Assembly: GCF_010501105.1 (NCBI RefSeq)
Contig: NZ_QVMQ01000011.1
Span: 62,001-126,000 of the forward strand
Source: Dysgonomonas sp. 511
GTDB lineage: Bacteria; Bacteroidota; Bacteroidia; Bacteroidales; Dysgonomonadaceae
DNA: 64,000 nucleotides
Direction: 5' to 3'
Shown: positions 26,630 through 36,944 of the stretch, in pieces
Position numbering within the stretch: position 1 is the stretch's first letter
How the letters are laid out: every line of letters begins with the position of its first letter
Position numbers and translations under genes: made by a program
Notes under the pieces: model-generated
What the model was told of the DNA's origin: nothing
Databases searched by the model: none
What the model saw: only the letters and a program-made list of their open reading frames with translations

Positions 26630-28915
26630 TTATTTTATAGTAAAATTTATAAATAAATTTATTCCCGACTCATCCACCACCGTCAATTTATGCTTTCCGG
26701 CTGCCGGGCTATACGACATTTTGTGTATATATTCTGTTTCGCCGATATATTCACCATCGAGATGCCAGAATACTTTATTGCGCGGAGAACGGTGAGCCAG
26801 TTCGAAAACCAGTTCGCCGGGAGAGCCGTCCAATTGTTTGGGTAAACTTATCACTGCATTCTGGAAAGGATATATAAATTCCATCAACTTGAGATGAGTA
26901 TTGTCGCTACACTCAGGCGAATAAGGAGGCAACGAGCGATAGTCGGGATGCTGCTCCTTATAATACCACTCCCACGAGGGCGGCAGCATAAACCACGATG
27001 TATGCACAATGCCGCGGCTACCGGCACAATCGTTGTAAACCTGATACTTCATATCCCGCGACAAATGCACTAGCTTGTGATAGGTACAAACAGAAGCCTC
27101 TCGTCCTTTCTTACAAACCATCTGTGAGCCGATCTCTTCTTTCGGGCAATTCATTCCTGCCAGGCATCCGCTTTTGGTACAAACCTCTACCGACACCAGA
27201 TCTTTGTCGGGACGGGCAAACCAACTGCTTTGCGGCAACGAATTGAATATGTCGAACATAACCCAACCTGCCGTGCGTGCGCCTGTCAATCCCGGACGCC
27301 CCTCGCCGTCGGCATTGCCTACCCATACGCCTACCACATACCGGGCACTGGCTCCGATAGCCCATCCGTCGCGAAACCCGAAGCTTGTACCTGTCTTCCA
27401 TGCTATCCTTTGGATGGAGGGTATAGATTGCCAGTCGAGTTCTTCGGGGCGGTTTACATTGGTCAGAGCATCTAATGTCTGCCATATTGCTCCCGCCGTG
27501 AATAAGGGGTTGTGGATGCGCTCACCTTTCTTATTGTTGTCGCTATTCAGGATGTAAGCAGGAGGCTTCATTTCATAATAACGTCCTTCTTCGTTGAACA
27601 TATTAAGCTGTTGCACCATTTGCAGGTACATATACGAAATATCCCAGAGTTTCCCCTCTCCTCCTCCCAGCACCAGCGAAAGCCCGTAAACGTTCGACGG
27701 GCGATTGAGTGTAGTCATACCGCCTTTTTTCAGCAGGTTGTGAAACCTCTGCACATTGTATTGGCGCAATGCCACTACAAATGGGATATTCAGCGAACGG
27801 GCAAGAGCCTCGGAAGCAGGAACAGCCCCATCGTATTGCAGGCTGAAATTCTTAGGGGTAAATCCGCCCAGATTGAGCGGTATATCGGGTAAGAGTTGGT
27901 TGGGCAGCAGTTGCCCCTCTTGCAACATGGCGCAATAGAGGAATGGCTTGAGGATGCTGCCCGTACTGCGGGGAGCCTGTATAATGTCTACCTGATTGCC
28001 CGATACGGAGCTTTCGAAATCTACATTGCCGCAATAAGACAATACTTCGTTCTTTTTTACATCGAATATTATGGCAGCAATATTTTTTATGCCGTTCTGG
28101 GCAAACTCGGCATTCCAACGGTTGAGGATAATCTCGGTACGCTCCTGCTGCATCTTGTCAATAGTAGAAACTATATGCTGCCCTCCCCTATCCTGATACA
28201 ACCGTGCTACAAGGTGGGGTGCAACATTGGGCAATGGTTGCGGCTGCATAGGCAAAGGTTCGGAAACAGCAAGCTCGTAATCTACCTCGTCTAATATGCC
28301 CTGTGTATGCAGATGCAACAAGAGGCGATTGCGCTTATCGAGCAACCTGTCCCTGTTGCGGCCGAAGTGCATCAGCGCGGGCGAATTGGGCAATACAGCC
28401 AATGTAGCAGCTTCTGCCCACGACAATGTAGCAGCCTTATGCCCGAAATACCGCCACGATGCGGCTTCTATGCCTACCACATTGCCGCCCATAGGGGCAT
28501 GCGAAGCATAGAGGTTGAGTATTTCTTCTTTCGAGCAGGCAAACTCTAGGCGGGTGGCAAGTATGGCTTCTATTGCTTTTTCGAAGATGGTACGCCCTTC
28601 CCTGCGCGAGAGGCGGATAGTTTGCATAGTGATAGTACTAGCCCCGCTCACAATGCGCCCGCTACTCAGATTTTGTTTCACGGCGCGGCCTATTGCCAAT
28701 GGGTTTACACCCCAATGGCGGTAGAAATGGCGGTCTTCGAACTCCACAAGGCAAACCTTATATTTTTCGGGAATGGAATCGGATTCGGGAAAACGCCATT
28801 GCTCGTCGCCGGCAATGCGCGCACCCAACAGTTCGTTGTGCCTGTCGGACACTACTGTGCTATACGACACATCGAACAATGGAGACGGCAGGCAAAAGAT
28901 ATACCAGATAAGCAA
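26630..28915 (-). CDS. pbpC: Penicillin-binding protein 1C (start codon uncertain)
   Basis: A bifunctional peptidoglycan synthase. From TTG at 28915 it has 761 residues: transglycosylase with EDRHFYRHWG (Glu60) and GASTITMQ, transpeptidase with STGSILKP (Ser-x-x-Lys), SLN and KTGTSFGFRDGW, and a C-terminal BiPBP_C domain. The true N-terminus should include more of the membrane helix: the frame stays open to 29077 and encodes LRRRWAGLKKKYKIGLPIFA before TTG, a basic cytoplasmic tail plus membrane helix, but contains no ATG or GTG. An ATG at 29071-29073 is one frame off, so a one-base loss may have occurred near there. Otherwise intact. Confidence 0.88.
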   Translation of the reverse strand: MLIWYIFCLPSPLFDVSYSTVVSDRHNELLGARIAGDEQWRFPESDSIPEKYKVCLVEFEDRHFYRHWGVNPLAIGRAVKQNLSSGRIVSGASTITMQTIRLSRREGRTIFEKAIEAILATRLEFACSKEEILNLYASHAPMGGNVVGIEAASWRYFGHKAATLSWAEAATLAVLPNSPALMHFGRNRDRLLDKRNRLLLHLHTQGILDEVDYELAVSEPLPMQPQPLPNVAPHLVARLYQDRGGQHIVSTIDKMQQERTEIILNRWNAEFAQNGIKNIAAIIFDVKKNEVLSYCGNVDFESSVSGNQVDIIQAPRSTGSILKPFLYCAMLQEGQLLPNQLLPDIPLNLGGFTPKNFSLQYDGAVPASEALARSLNIPFVVALRQYNVQRFHNLLKKGGMTTLNRPSNVYGLSLVLGGGEGKLWDISYMYLQMVQQLNMFNEEGRYYEMKPPAYILNSDNNKKGERIHNPLFTAGAIWQTLDALTNVNRPEELDWQSIPSIQRIAWKTGTSFGFRDGWAIGASARYVVGVWVGNADGEGRPGLTGARTAGWVMFDIFNSLPQSSWFARPDKDLVSVEVCTKSGCLAGMNCPKEEIGSQMVCKKGREASVCTYHKLVHLSRDMKYQVYNDCAGSRGIVHTSWFMLPPSWEWYYKEQHPDYRSLPPYSPECSDNTHLKLMEFIYPFQNAVISLPKQLDGSPGELVFELAHRSPRNKVFWHLDGEYIGETEYIHKMSYSPAAGKHKLTVVDESGINLFINFTIK

Positions 28916-29351
28916 TACGGCAAAGATAGGCAGCCCAATCTTATATTTTTTTTTCAGACCCGCCCACCTCCTCCGAAGAGAGGCTACAGGGAGGCTGTGT
29001 GATATCTTATCTATTGCTTTCAGATTTTGGTTTTTGGGGTTGATATTGTCCGTTTGTCCTCTTTTCCCGTCATCCTGTCAACAGAGAGGCTATTTATTTC
29101 TTATCTTAACAAATGTAAGAAATTTCCTGTTCTGCCGATAATGTATAAGTAAGAATTATGGATGGCCTTGAGTTAAAACATATTTCTTTGTTGCATGGAT
29201 ATCTTTACTCAGTCATGCTGAAGGCCGAAATATCTGCGGAGGAAAGAAAAGGCTAAAAAGTAACACCCCATAATTAATGCGAATCAGCAGTTAGAATCTA
29301 GCTGCAAAATGTTCTTTTTTATACTGCGCGCAATCACAGATTGCTTGCGTC

Positions 29352-29720
29352 CCTTTTGGCCTAAGCCCCAAAAGGAACCAAAAGCGCTTTTGCGCCTCGC
29401 TTTGCCGTACGACCCACTTTGCGCCTTGTCGGCTGAATGAAGTGAACTAACAACAAGCCTTTGTTGGCTTGGCAAAGTGGTATAACAACGCCCCCACTTC
29501 ATTCTACGCCGCCTGCACCGCGTGGGTGCCCCGTACGCAAAACTAAGGGCGCTTGGCTAAAGCACGACGAGTGTTATCGCAAACTCTTGTCGGGCGTCAG
29601 CTTTCCGTGCATCAGTTCCGCAGGCGGGTACCTGTCCGGTGAAGGCGGCAAGCCGTTGACAGGTCGACGAGGAACGAAGCACTAGCCTTTTGCTTCCTTT
29701 TGGGCAATGCCAAAAGGAAG
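29352..29720. repeat. GC-rich block between CCTTTTGG hairpins
   Basis: Left hairpin CCTTTTGG (29352-29359) / CCAAAAGG (29368-29375); right hairpin CTTCCTTTTGG (29693-29703) / CCAAAAGGAAG (29710-29720). The block between has unusual base composition for this genome and no convincing protein. It resembles multicopy noncoding repeats of Bacteroidetes, by memory only. Confidence 0.45.
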
Positions 29721-29954
29721 GGTAAGCCCGGGAGGGCGCGGCAGTATGAACCAATAATAAAATATTAAAATCATAATTGCTTTTATGCAGTATAAAAATC
29801 AACATATAATTCAACTACCCATTGCCATTATTAAGTAACTAAATCCCGACAACTTTATCTATAGTAAAAATGCTACCTCTCCCTTCGTTCTATCCAAAGG
29901 GTAGGGTTGTTAAGCCCTGCTCTAAAGAGAGAGCTGCAAGCCACAACAAGAGAG

Positions 29955-29993
29955 GGAAAAAGTAACAAGAAAAAAATAACGAAAATGTGTTAC
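29955..29993 (+). repeat. 39-base dispersed repeat, copy A
   Basis: Matches the reverse complement of 62328-62366 at 36 of 39 positions. It contains GTAACAAG and TAACGAAAATGTGTTAC words. Confidence 0.65.
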
Positions 29994-30093
29994 TTTTGTT
30001 ACTTTTTTACTACCCAGCCCCTCCAACAGAGAGGGAAGGGAGAGAGGTGGCATAGCATTAGCCGAAAACAGGCTGAAAATGAAGGAAGAAAAA

Positions 30094-30132
30094 GCTATAA
30101 AAAAGTTCTGCTATAAAATTTAAACAGCCACT
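30094..30132 (-). repeat. Copy of the end of the MITE-like repeat at 62609
   Basis: Matches the reverse complement of 62609-62647 at 35 of 39 positions, including the AAATTTAAACAG core. The rest of the element is not evident here. Confidence 0.6.
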
Positions 30133-30217
30133 AATATTGCCCTTTATCTTTTATAAGCATTATTTCAAGTGTATATACAGATAAAGTTTATATTTTTGCA
30201 AAACAGATATTTGAGGA

Positions 30218-31252
30218 ATGGGAAAAGAATCGTCCGGCTTTAGTGTATGGAAAATCATATTGCCTACCCTGATAGGTATCGGGGTGGTAGGTTATATGTT
30301 TATGCGGGAGTTCGATTTTGGCGATTTGCAGCAAGTAAGTATAACCGGCACATCCCTGATCTGGATATTCGTTGCCTTCTGTTTTATGCTGGGGCGCGAT
30401 GCAGGTTTCGTTATCCGCTACCGCTACCTGACGGAAAAACGCCTGTCGAGGAAACAATGTATAAAGGTGACCTTGTTGGCTGAGTTTGGAACGGCAATCA
30501 CGCCTTCGTCGGTCGGGGGATCGAGCATGGCCGTACTATTCCTTGCAAAAGAGAATATCCCCGTGGGGCGAAGTACAGCTATCGTATTTGTCACATTGCT
30601 GCTCGATGAGATGTTCTTTATCGTCACATTCCCGATATTGCTTCTATTCATTCCATTCCACACATTGTTTTCCGATACGTCGGCATTAGGCTCAGGGGTA
30701 CTCATTCTCTTTACTGCTGCATACCTGATAAAGATGCTGATGTGTACATTCCTCATAGTAGGCCTGTTCTTCCGCCCACAAAGCATACGCTGGCTACTGA
30801 TAAAGGTATTCAGGCTGCCATTTCTCCGCCGGTGGCACAAGGCTGCGGCAAAGGCTGGTGACGACATCATCACCAGTTCGAAGGAAATAAAGGGTAAGAA
30901 GGCTAAGTTTTGGTTTCCGCTTATCACATCCACTATTCTGTCGTGGTGCTCGCGCTATCTGGTCGTAAACGCTATTTTCATGGCATTCTTTCCGGTATAT
31001 GATAACCTGCTGATATTTGCCCGCCAGTTTGTGATGTGGATAGTGATGGTAGTAAGCCCTACACCGGGGGGAAGTGGATTCAGCGAATTTATATTCAAGG
31101 AGTACCTGAGCGAGTTTATTCCGTTGACAGGGGTGGTACCTCTTGTTATATTGTTGTGGAGGTTACTCACATATTATAATTACCTGTTTGTAGGGGCTTT
31201 GATAGTGCCGCGATGGGTAAAGGATTCGTTTGGGAGGAAGAAAGCTTCTTAA
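30218..31252 (+). CDS. Lysylphosphatidylglycerol synthase TM region / flippase-like membrane protein
   Basis: A 344-residue polytopic protein of the UPF0104 (YbhN, MprF-flippase-like) family with about eight membrane helices. Conserved stretches are GRDAGFVIRYRYLTEKRLSRKQC, FGTAITPSSVGGSSMAVLFL and VVSPTPGGSGFSEF. The family moves or modifies lipids in the inner membrane; the C-terminal synthase domain of MprF is absent, so aminoacylation is not expected. It is monocistronic and is followed by a bidirectional terminator. Confidence 0.85.
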   Translation: MGKESSGFSVWKIILPTLIGIGVVGYMFMREFDFGDLQQVSITGTSLIWIFVAFCFMLGRDAGFVIRYRYLTEKRLSRKQCIKVTLLAEFGTAITPSSVGGSSMAVLFLAKENIPVGRSTAIVFVTLLLDEMFFIVTFPILLLFIPFHTLFSDTSALGSGVLILFTAAYLIKMLMCTFLIVGLFFRPQSIRWLLIKVFRLPFLRRWHKAAAKAGDDIITSSKEIKGKKAKFWFPLITSTILSWCSRYLVVNAIFMAFFPVYDNLLIFARQFVMWIVMVVSPTPGGSGFSEFIFKEYLSEFIPLTGVVPLVILLWRLLTYYNYLFVGALIVPRWVKDSFGRKKAS

Positions 31253-31302
31253 CACACTGAGGGCAGCGATGAGTATAAATCCAATGGAACGATAAAGCAC
31301 AA

Positions 31303-31340
31303 AAAAGAAAGCACCGAAATCGATGCTTTCTTTTATTATA
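31303..31340. terminator. Bidirectional terminator between the flippase-like gene and rplQ
   Basis: Perfect 11-bp arms AAAAGAAAGCA (31303-31313) and TGCTTTCTTTT (31324-31334) with a 10-base loop; T-rich on the right for the plus strand and A-rich on the left for the minus strand. It closes the 18-kb ribosomal block. Confidence 0.85.
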
Positions 31341-31359
31341 GAGTAAATTTGTAATTCTA

Positions 31360-31911
31360 TTACTCTGCTTTAGGAGTTTCGTCTGCAGCAGCCTCTGTAG
31401 CCGGAGCTTCAGGAGCAACCTCTTCTGCTTTTTCAGCTTTCGCTTTCTTGGCTGTTTCTTTAGCAACAGGTTCAGCAGCGTCAGCAGCTTTCTTAGACCT
31501 ACGAGTCCTACCTTTCGAAGCAGCTTTCTTCTCCTTCAACATGTTTTCGTTGTAGTCTACCAACTCGATAAAACACATTGCAGCATTGTCACCCAAACGG
31601 TTACCGGTCTTGATGATACGAGTGTATCCACCCGGACGGTCAGCTATCTTTTGAGAGATATTTTGGAACAATTCTGTAACTGCAAATTTGTTTTGAAGGT
31701 CTTGGAAAACCAGACGTCTTGAGTGAGTTGTATCTTCCTTTGCCTTCGTAATCATAGGCTCTACAACTTTCTTCAAAGCTTTGGCTTTAGCCACAGTCGT
31801 AAAGATACGCTTGTTAGGGCTAAGGAACAAAGACGAACACATATTCGACAGCATAGCGTTTCTATGTGCGCTCTTACGTCCTAAGTGATTGAATTTTTTA
31901 TTATGTCTCAT
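31360..31911 (-). CDS. rplQ: 50S ribosomal protein L17
   Basis: 183 residues, longer than the usual 120-130. The core ([34 protein letters not shown]) is standard; the extra C-terminal 60 residues are Ala, Lys and Glu rich, a low-complexity tail seen in Bacteroidetes L17. Last gene of the alpha operon, 8 bases after rpoA. Confidence 0.96.
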   Translation of the reverse strand: MRHNKKFNHLGRKSAHRNAMLSNMCSSLFLSPNKRIFTTVAKAKALKKVVEPMITKAKEDTTHSRRLVFQDLQNKFAVTELFQNISQKIADRPGGYTRIIKTGNRLGDNAAMCFIELVDYNENMLKEKKAASKGRTRRSKKAADAAEPVAKETAKKAKAEKAEEVAPEAPATEAAADETPKAE

Positions 31912-31919
31912 GTCGCTTA

Positions 31920-32912
31920 TTAATCTTTATCCAATTTATATTTAGAAATATCCATGCCGAAAGACAAGCTCAGGCTATCCAACAGTTCGTCAAGCTCGGT
32001 AAGTGATTTTTTACCGAAGTTACGGAACTTAAGGAGGTCGTTCTTATTGAACTGCACCAATTCACCCAAAGTTTCTACTTCTGCCGACTTCAAGCAATTA
32101 AGCGCACGCACCGACAGGTTCATGTCTGCCAGTTTTGTTTTCAACAATTGGCGCATATGCAAGATTTCTTCGTCAAATTCTTCGTTTCCATCCGACTCGC
32201 TTTGTTCGAGGAGAATCTTCTCGTCAGAGAACAACATGAAGTGGTGGATAAGAATTTTAGCAGCTTCTTTCAAGGCATCTTTCGGATGTATGGAGCCATC
32301 CGTTGCTATTTCTATAACAAGTTTCTCGTAGTCCGTTTTTTGTTCTACACGATAGTTTTCTATCGCATATTTCACGTTACGGATCGGAGTATAAATAGAA
32401 TCAATAGCTATAACATTAACATCGTCGGACAGATTGCGATTTTCGTCGGCAGGTACATATCCACGGCCTTTGTTAATATTCAACTCGATCTGGAAGCTTG
32501 CGTTCTTGTCTAAATGACAGATCTCGAAGTCAGGGTTCAATACTTCGAATCCCGACAGGTGCTTTCCTATATCTCCGGCTTTGAATACTTCGGTACCTGA
32601 GACTGTTATACTTACCTTCTCGTTTTCAATCTCTTCAACTATCTGTTTGAAACGTACTTGTTTCAGGTTCAGAATGATATTTGTAACATCTTCTATAACA
32701 CCCGGCACGGTAGCAAATTCATGCTCAACGCCGTCGATTTTAATAGAAGTGATAGCAAAACCTTCGAGAGATGAAAGCAGAATACGGCGCAAAGCATTAC
32801 CTACGGTAATACCATAGCCGGGTTCTAACGGACGAAACTCGAATTTCCCGAAGAAATCATCCGATTCTAACATCAATACTTTATCCGGTTTTTGAAATGC
32901 TAATATAGCCAT
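31920..32912 (-). CDS. rpoA: RNA polymerase alpha subunit
   Basis: 330 residues with the dimerising N-terminal domain ([34 protein letters not shown]) and, after an acidic linker, the DNA-binding C-terminal domain ([31 protein letters not shown]). It assembles core RNA polymerase and contacts activators. It lies 8 bases after rpsD and 8 before rplQ. Confidence 0.98.
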   Translation of the reverse strand: MAILAFQKPDKVLMLESDDFFGKFEFRPLEPGYGITVGNALRRILLSSLEGFAITSIKIDGVEHEFATVPGVIEDVTNIILNLKQVRFKQIVEEIENEKVSITVSGTEVFKAGDIGKHLSGFEVLNPDFEICHLDKNASFQIELNINKGRGYVPADENRNLSDDVNVIAIDSIYTPIRNVKYAIENYRVEQKTDYEKLVIEIATDGSIHPKDALKEAAKILIHHFMLFSDEKILLEQSESDGNEEFDEEILHMRQLLKTKLADMNLSVRALNCLKSAEVETLGELVQFNKNDLLKFRNFGKKSLTELDELLDSLSLSFGMDISKYKLDKD

Positions 32913-32920
32913 GAATTTAA

Positions 32921-33529
32921 TTAGTTTTTAGAATACAACTCTACGATCAATTGTTCTTTAATATTTTCCGGGATATCGGCTCTTTCCGGCTGGTGAAGAT
33001 ATTTACCAGTCATAGAAGCCTGATCCCACTCAATCCAAGGGTATTTGCTGTGGTTGAATCCTGATAATGCCTCGCTGACAACTTCCAGCGATTTAGATTT
33101 CTCGCGAACGCCGATTTGTTGTCCCGGCTTAACTGAATATGATGGTATGTTTACCACCTTGCCATCGACAACTATATGACGGTGCGAAACCAACTGACGT
33201 GCAGCAGCTCTTGTAGGAGCTATGCCCAGGCGGAAAACGATGTTGTCGAGTCTTGATTCCAACATTTGAAGAAGCACCTCACCGGTAATACCACGGCTAC
33301 TTAGGGCTTTGTTAAACATATTGCGGAATTGTTTTTCAAGAACGCCATATGTATATTTTGCTTTTTGCTTCTCGCGCAATTGGATACCGTACTCCGACGA
33401 TTTTTTCTTCCTTCCGTTACCGTGTTGTCCCGGAGGATAGTTCTTTTTCGAAAGAACTTTATCAGGTCCGAATATTGGCTCTCCGAATTTACGGGCGATT
33501 TTTGATTTTGGTCCAGTATATCTTGCCAT
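32921..33529 (-). CDS. rpsD: 30S ribosomal protein S4
   Basis: 202 residues with the conserved start [17 protein letters not shown], no N-terminal zinc cysteines, and the S4 RNA-binding domain ([30 protein letters not shown]). S4 starts 30S assembly and in other bacteria represses the alpha operon. A 104-base gap separates it from rpsK, wider than usual in this block and possibly holding a control site or internal promoter. Confidence 0.97.
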   Translation of the reverse strand: MARYTGPKSKIARKFGEPIFGPDKVLSKKNYPPGQHGNGRKKKSSEYGIQLREKQKAKYTYGVLEKQFRNMFNKALSSRGITGEVLLQMLESRLDNIVFRLGIAPTRAAARQLVSHRHIVVDGKVVNIPSYSVKPGQQIGVREKSKSLEVVSEALSGFNHSKYPWIEWDQASMTGKYLHQPERADIPENIKEQLIVELYSKN

Positions 33530-33633
33530 TTTTTTCTAATTAATAATTGATGAAAGCTGAAATTGTGCAGCCGCGATCACAGAGAGGGTTTGTGTAATCA
33601 AATCACAATTTAAGTTCCAAATTTTAAATATGA

Positions 33634-34023
33634 TTAAACTCTTCTATGTTTTGGAGGACGACATCCGTTGTGAGGAAGTGGAGTAACGTCAACAATTTCC
33701 GATACTTCAATACCTGCTGCATGGATGGTACGGATAGCAGACTCACGTCCGTTGCCCGGTCCTTTTACATATACTTTAACTTTTCTCAGTCCTAAGTCGA
33801 ATGCAACTTTTGCACAATCCGATGCTGCCATTTGGGCTGCATAAGGGGTATTTTTCTTAGAACTTCTAAAACCCATTTTTCCTGCTGATGACCAGCTGAT
33901 TACCTGTCCATCGTTGTTTGTCAACGAAATGATAATGTTGTTGAAAGAAGAATGTATGTGGGCTTGACCAAGAGCTTCCACCTTGACATTTCTCTTTTTA
34001 GCTGCGACTGTTTTTTTTGCCAT
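33634..34023 (-). CDS. rpsK: 30S ribosomal protein S11
   Basis: 129 residues with the conserved [31 protein letters not shown] and the C-terminal [18 protein letters not shown], which lies at the mRNA exit region of the 30S platform. It is 10 bases after rpsM. Confidence 0.98.
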   Translation of the reverse strand: MAKKTVAAKKRNVKVEALGQAHIHSSFNNIIISLTNNDGQVISWSSAGKMGFRSSKKNTPYAAQMAASDCAKVAFDLGLRKVKVYVKGPGNGRESAIRTIHAAGIEVSEIVDVTPLPHNGCRPPKHRRV

Positions 34024-34033
34024 ATCAAATTAA

Positions 34034-34414
34034 TTATTTTGTAGCTTTTTTCTTGTTAGCAACAGTTTTCTTTCTACCCTTACGTGTGCGGGCATTGTTT
34101 TTAGTGCTTTGACCTCTCAAAGGCAAACCGATACGGTGACGGATTCCTCTGTAGCAACCTATATCCATCAAACGTTTGATGTTAAGTTGCACTTCCGAAC
34201 GCAAATCTCCTTCTACCTTGAACTGGGTACCGATGATTTCACGTACTGCTCCGGCCTGATCGTCAGTCCAGTCTTTTACTTTGATGTCTCTATCGATTCC
34301 TGCTTCAGCAAGGATTTTGTTAGCAGAGCTACGTCCGATACCAAAAATGTATGTTAAGGCAATTTCGCCTCTTTTATTTTGCGGTAAATCGACCCCAACT
34401 ATTCTTATAGCCAT
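34034..34414 (-). CDS. rpsM: 30S ribosomal protein S13
   Basis: 126 residues with [23 protein letters not shown], the helix-hairpin-helix [14 protein letters not shown] and the basic C-terminal tail [16 protein letters not shown] that reaches the P-site tRNA. 33 bases after rpmJ. Confidence 0.98.
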   Translation of the reverse strand: MAIRIVGVDLPQNKRGEIALTYIFGIGRSSANKILAEAGIDRDIKVKDWTDDQAGAVREIIGTQFKVEGDLRSEVQLNIKRLMDIGCYRGIRHRIGLPLRGQSTKNNARTRKGRKKTVANKKKATK

Positions 34415-34447
34415 ATATTTTCTTGATTAATTTGCAAAATTAATAAA

Positions 34448-34564
34448 TTATCCCTGACGTTGTTTGAACTTCGGGTTTTTTTTGTTAATTACGTATAAGC
34501 GTCCTTTCCTTCTTACGATTTTGCAATCTTCGGAACGCTTCTTCAATGATGCTCTTACTTTCAT
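34448..34564 (-). CDS. rpmJ: 50S ribosomal protein L36
   Basis: A 38-residue protein starting [17 protein letters not shown] and ending KFKQRQG, read from the ATG at 34564 to TAA at 34448. It keeps only one Cys, so it is the zinc-free (C-minus) form. It sits between infA (15 bases upstream) and rpsM, the standard place. Confidence 0.95.
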   Translation of the reverse strand: MKVRASLKKRSEDCKIVRRKGRLYVINKKNPKFKQRQG

Positions 34565-34579
34565 ATCTTTGTTTATTTT

Positions 34580-34798
34580 TTATTTGTATCTGAATGAAAT
34601 CCGTCCTTTCGACAAATCATAAGGCGACATTTCTACACGCACTTTGTCTCCCGGAAGTATTTTGATATAGTGCATACGCATCTTTCCAGAAATATGTGCT
34701 GTGATTTCGTGTCCGTTTTCAAGTTCTACACGGAACATAGCATTCGACAATGCTTCTACTATGACTCCGTCTTGTTCTATTGCTGCTTGTTTTGCCAT
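34580..34798 (-). CDS. infA: Translation initiation factor IF-1
   Basis: 72 residues, the exact bacterial length, forming one S1/OB fold: [33 protein letters not shown] followed by [24 protein letters not shown]. It binds the A site of the 30S subunit during initiation. 16 bases after map. Confidence 0.98.
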   Translation of the reverse strand: MAKQAAIEQDGVIVEALSNAMFRVELENGHEITAHISGKMRMHYIKILPGDKVRVEMSPYDLSKGRISFRYK

Positions 34799-34814
34799 AT
34801 TGGTATTTAAAGAT

Positions 34815-35615
34815 TTAAATTGCGTTATCCCCTAAAACAGATTCTACAAATTCGAATGTTGATAATATATCAGCTTTGCCTTGTCGTATAGCTACTGTAT
34901 GTTCGAAGTGCGCCGATGGTTTGCGATCTTTCGTCCGCACTGTCCAGCCATCGCTTTCGAACACCACATTCTTGCTTCCCATGTTTATCATCGGCTCTAT
35001 TGCTATGCACATTCCTTTCTTGAGCAAAGGACCCGTCCCTCGCCTGCCATAATTGGGCACTTCGGGGGATTCGTGCATCTTGCGACCGATACCATGACCT
35101 ACAAGTTCGCGTACAACTGTGTAGCCTCTTTTTTCGCAATATGTCTGCACTGCTTCTCCGATATCGCCTACGCGATTTCCTTCCACAGCTTTTTCTATAC
35201 CTTGATAAAGGGCTTCTTTTGTTGTTCTGAGTAGCTTTCTCACGTTTTCTGCCACTTCACCTACACAAAATGTATAGGCAGAGTCGCCACAGAACCCGTT
35301 CTTTTCAGTACCACAGTCCACAGATATTATATCACCATCTTTGAGAACATAGTCGGTAGGAAATCCATGCACGACCTGTTCGTTTACCGAAGCACAGATA
35401 GCACCCGGAAAATCTACCGAACCCGGAGCCCCCTTGTATCCCAAGAAGGAAGGGATTGCTCCGTGATCGTATATAAATTCTTTGGCAATCTTATCCAATT
35501 GTGCCGGAGTAACTCCAGGTTTAATGTGCTTTGCCAGTTCGCCGAGTGTCATTCCGACCAAGCGGTTGGCTTCGCGCATCAATTCGATTTCTTCGTCTGT
35601 TTTCAGAAATATCAT
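34815..35615 (-). CDS. map: Methionine aminopeptidase, type I
   Basis: 266 residues. The metal ligands are visible: two Asp in [19 protein letters not shown], His in [11 protein letters not shown], Glu in [11 protein letters not shown] and a final Glu near the C-terminus (the family's fifth ligand). It removes the initiator Met from new proteins. adk, which often sits between secY and map, is absent here; the gap is 11 bases. Confidence 0.97.
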   Translation of the reverse strand: MIFLKTDEEIELMREANRLVGMTLGELAKHIKPGVTPAQLDKIAKEFIYDHGAIPSFLGYKGAPGSVDFPGAICASVNEQVVHGFPTDYVLKDGDIISVDCGTEKNGFCGDSAYTFCVGEVAENVRKLLRTTKEALYQGIEKAVEGNRVGDIGEAVQTYCEKRGYTVVRELVGHGIGRKMHESPEVPNYGRRGTGPLLKKGMCIAIEPMINMGSKNVVFESDGWTVRTKDRKPSAHFEHTVAIRQGKADILSTFEFVESVLGDNAI

Positions 35616-35626
35616 TTAAATTCTCC

Positions 35627-36943
35627 TTAATATGCTGCAATTGAACCAGAACGACCTTTGATTCTTCCGGATTTCAATAATCCATCATAATGTCTCATCA
35701 GCAAATGGCTTTCGATCTGCTGCAATGTGTCGAGTACAACTCCTACAAGGATAAGCAGTGATGTTCCTCCAAAGAATTGGGAAAACTCGCGGCTTATGCC
35801 GAAATAGCTGGCAAATGCAGGAAGGATAGCAACCAGTGCCAGGAACAAAGAACCAGGGAATGTAATACGTGTCATTATGGTATCGATGTAATCGGCTGTC
35901 TTCTTACCCGGTTTGATACCCGGTATGAATCCGTTGTTCCTCTTCAGCTCGTCGGCCATTTGGGTAGGATTGATAGTCACGGCTGTGTAAAACCATGTAA
36001 ATGCAATGATAAGCAGAGCAAACAAAACGTTGTATGCAACTCCGTCGTGCGAAGTAAGCGAGCCGATAAAGCCTGTTTTCTCGGTAGAGAATCCTGCTAG
36101 CGTAATCGGCACAAACATGATTGCCTGAGCAAAGATGATAGGCATCACATTGGCTGCGTTCACTTTCAACGGAATATATTGGCGTGCGCCTCCGTATTGT
36201 TTGTTTCCTACAACTCTTTTGGCATATTGCACAGGGATACGGCGTGTGCCTTGTACCAATAATATTGCACCGCAAATGATAAGCAATAGCAATACTATTT
36301 CGGCAAGGAACATTACCAATCCTCCTGCCTGGCTGCTCAAACGGGAAGTAAATTCACCGATAAGTGCATGAGGCAAGCGTGCGATAATACCTACAAGAAT
36401 GATGAATGATACTCCGTTTCCGATTCCCTTGTCGGTGATGCGCTCTCCCAACCAAAGGACAAACATACTACCTCCGGCCAAGATAATGGTAGAAGGGACA
36501 AGGAATGTCCACGATGTAGGAGCCGCAGGGCCTAATGCCCCGATAAGGTAAGCCGGTCCTTGAAATAGCAGGATAGCTACTGTGAGGTAACGGGTGTATT
36601 GGTTCATCTTTGTGCGTCCGCTTTCGCCTTCGCGTTGTAGTTTTTGGAAGTACGGCAAAGCCATACCCAGCAATTGCATTACGATGGAAGCCGATATATA
36701 CGGCATAATACCCAGAGCAAAAATCGAAGCATTGGCAAATGCACCTCCCGAGAACATATTTAATATGTCGAGTATTCCGCCCGAAGTCATAGCCTGTAGG
36801 TTTGTCAATTCCTGAGGATCGACACCCGGAAGGACAATATGTACTCCCAAACGGTATATTACTACGAAAAAGAAGGTGATAAGAAGCCTGTTGCGCAGGT
36901 CTTCAATCTTCGAGATGTTTTGCAATGTTTTTATAAATCCCAT
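35627..36943 (-). CDS. secY: Protein translocase subunit SecY
   Basis: 438 residues with ten membrane helices; the start MGFIKTLQNISKIEDLRNRLLITF, the plug region MFSGGAFANASIFALGIMPYISASI and the last cytoplasmic loop GIKPGKKTADYID are conserved. It forms the protein-conducting channel of the inner membrane. Its start is 1 base after the rplO stop. Confidence 0.98.
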   Translation of the reverse strand: MGFIKTLQNISKIEDLRNRLLITFFFVVIYRLGVHIVLPGVDPQELTNLQAMTSGGILDILNMFSGGAFANASIFALGIMPYISASIVMQLLGMALPYFQKLQREGESGRTKMNQYTRYLTVAILLFQGPAYLIGALGPAAPTSWTFLVPSTIILAGGSMFVLWLGERITDKGIGNGVSFIILVGIIARLPHALIGEFTSRLSSQAGGLVMFLAEIVLLLLIICGAILLVQGTRRIPVQYAKRVVGNKQYGGARQYIPLKVNAANVMPIIFAQAIMFVPITLAGFSTEKTGFIGSLTSHDGVAYNVLFALLIIAFTWFYTAVTINPTQMADELKRNNGFIPGIKPGKKTADYIDTIMTRITFPGSLFLALVAILPAFASYFGISREFSQFFGGTSLLILVGVVLDTLQQIESHLLMRHYDGLLKSGRIKGRSGSIAAY

Positions 36944-36944
36944 C

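Larger units (their letters stand above)
28916..30217. other. Repeat-rich intergenic region (1.3 kb)
   Basis: Bases 28916-29077 continue the pbpC reading frame without a normal start. From about 29320 to 29750 there is a block clearly richer in G+C than the rest of the window, bounded by two hairpins built on CCTTTTGG/CCAAAAGG (29352-29375 and 29693-29720) and containing the palindrome AAAAGCGCTTTT. Reading frames here look non-coding. After it come a 39-base repeat (29955-29993) and a 39-base MITE-related repeat (30094-30132), both with partners near 62.3-62.7 kb. A promoter-like TATATTTTTG lies at 30188-30197. Confidence 0.6.

Noticed and set aside
26523..26795. Possible 90-residue protein downstream of nadE
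   Set aside because: Its second half is antisense to the C-terminal domain of pbpC and it shows no family features.
29284..29814. Possible proteins in the GC-rich block (frames at 29284-29502, 29461-29685, 29557-29814)
   Set aside because: The frames lie on both strands over hairpins, have odd composition and no domain or start signal; they look like by-products of high G+C.
29907..30116. Possible 69-residue protein on the plus strand
   Set aside because: It spans the 39-base and MITE-related repeats and has low-complexity Lys/Arg sequence.
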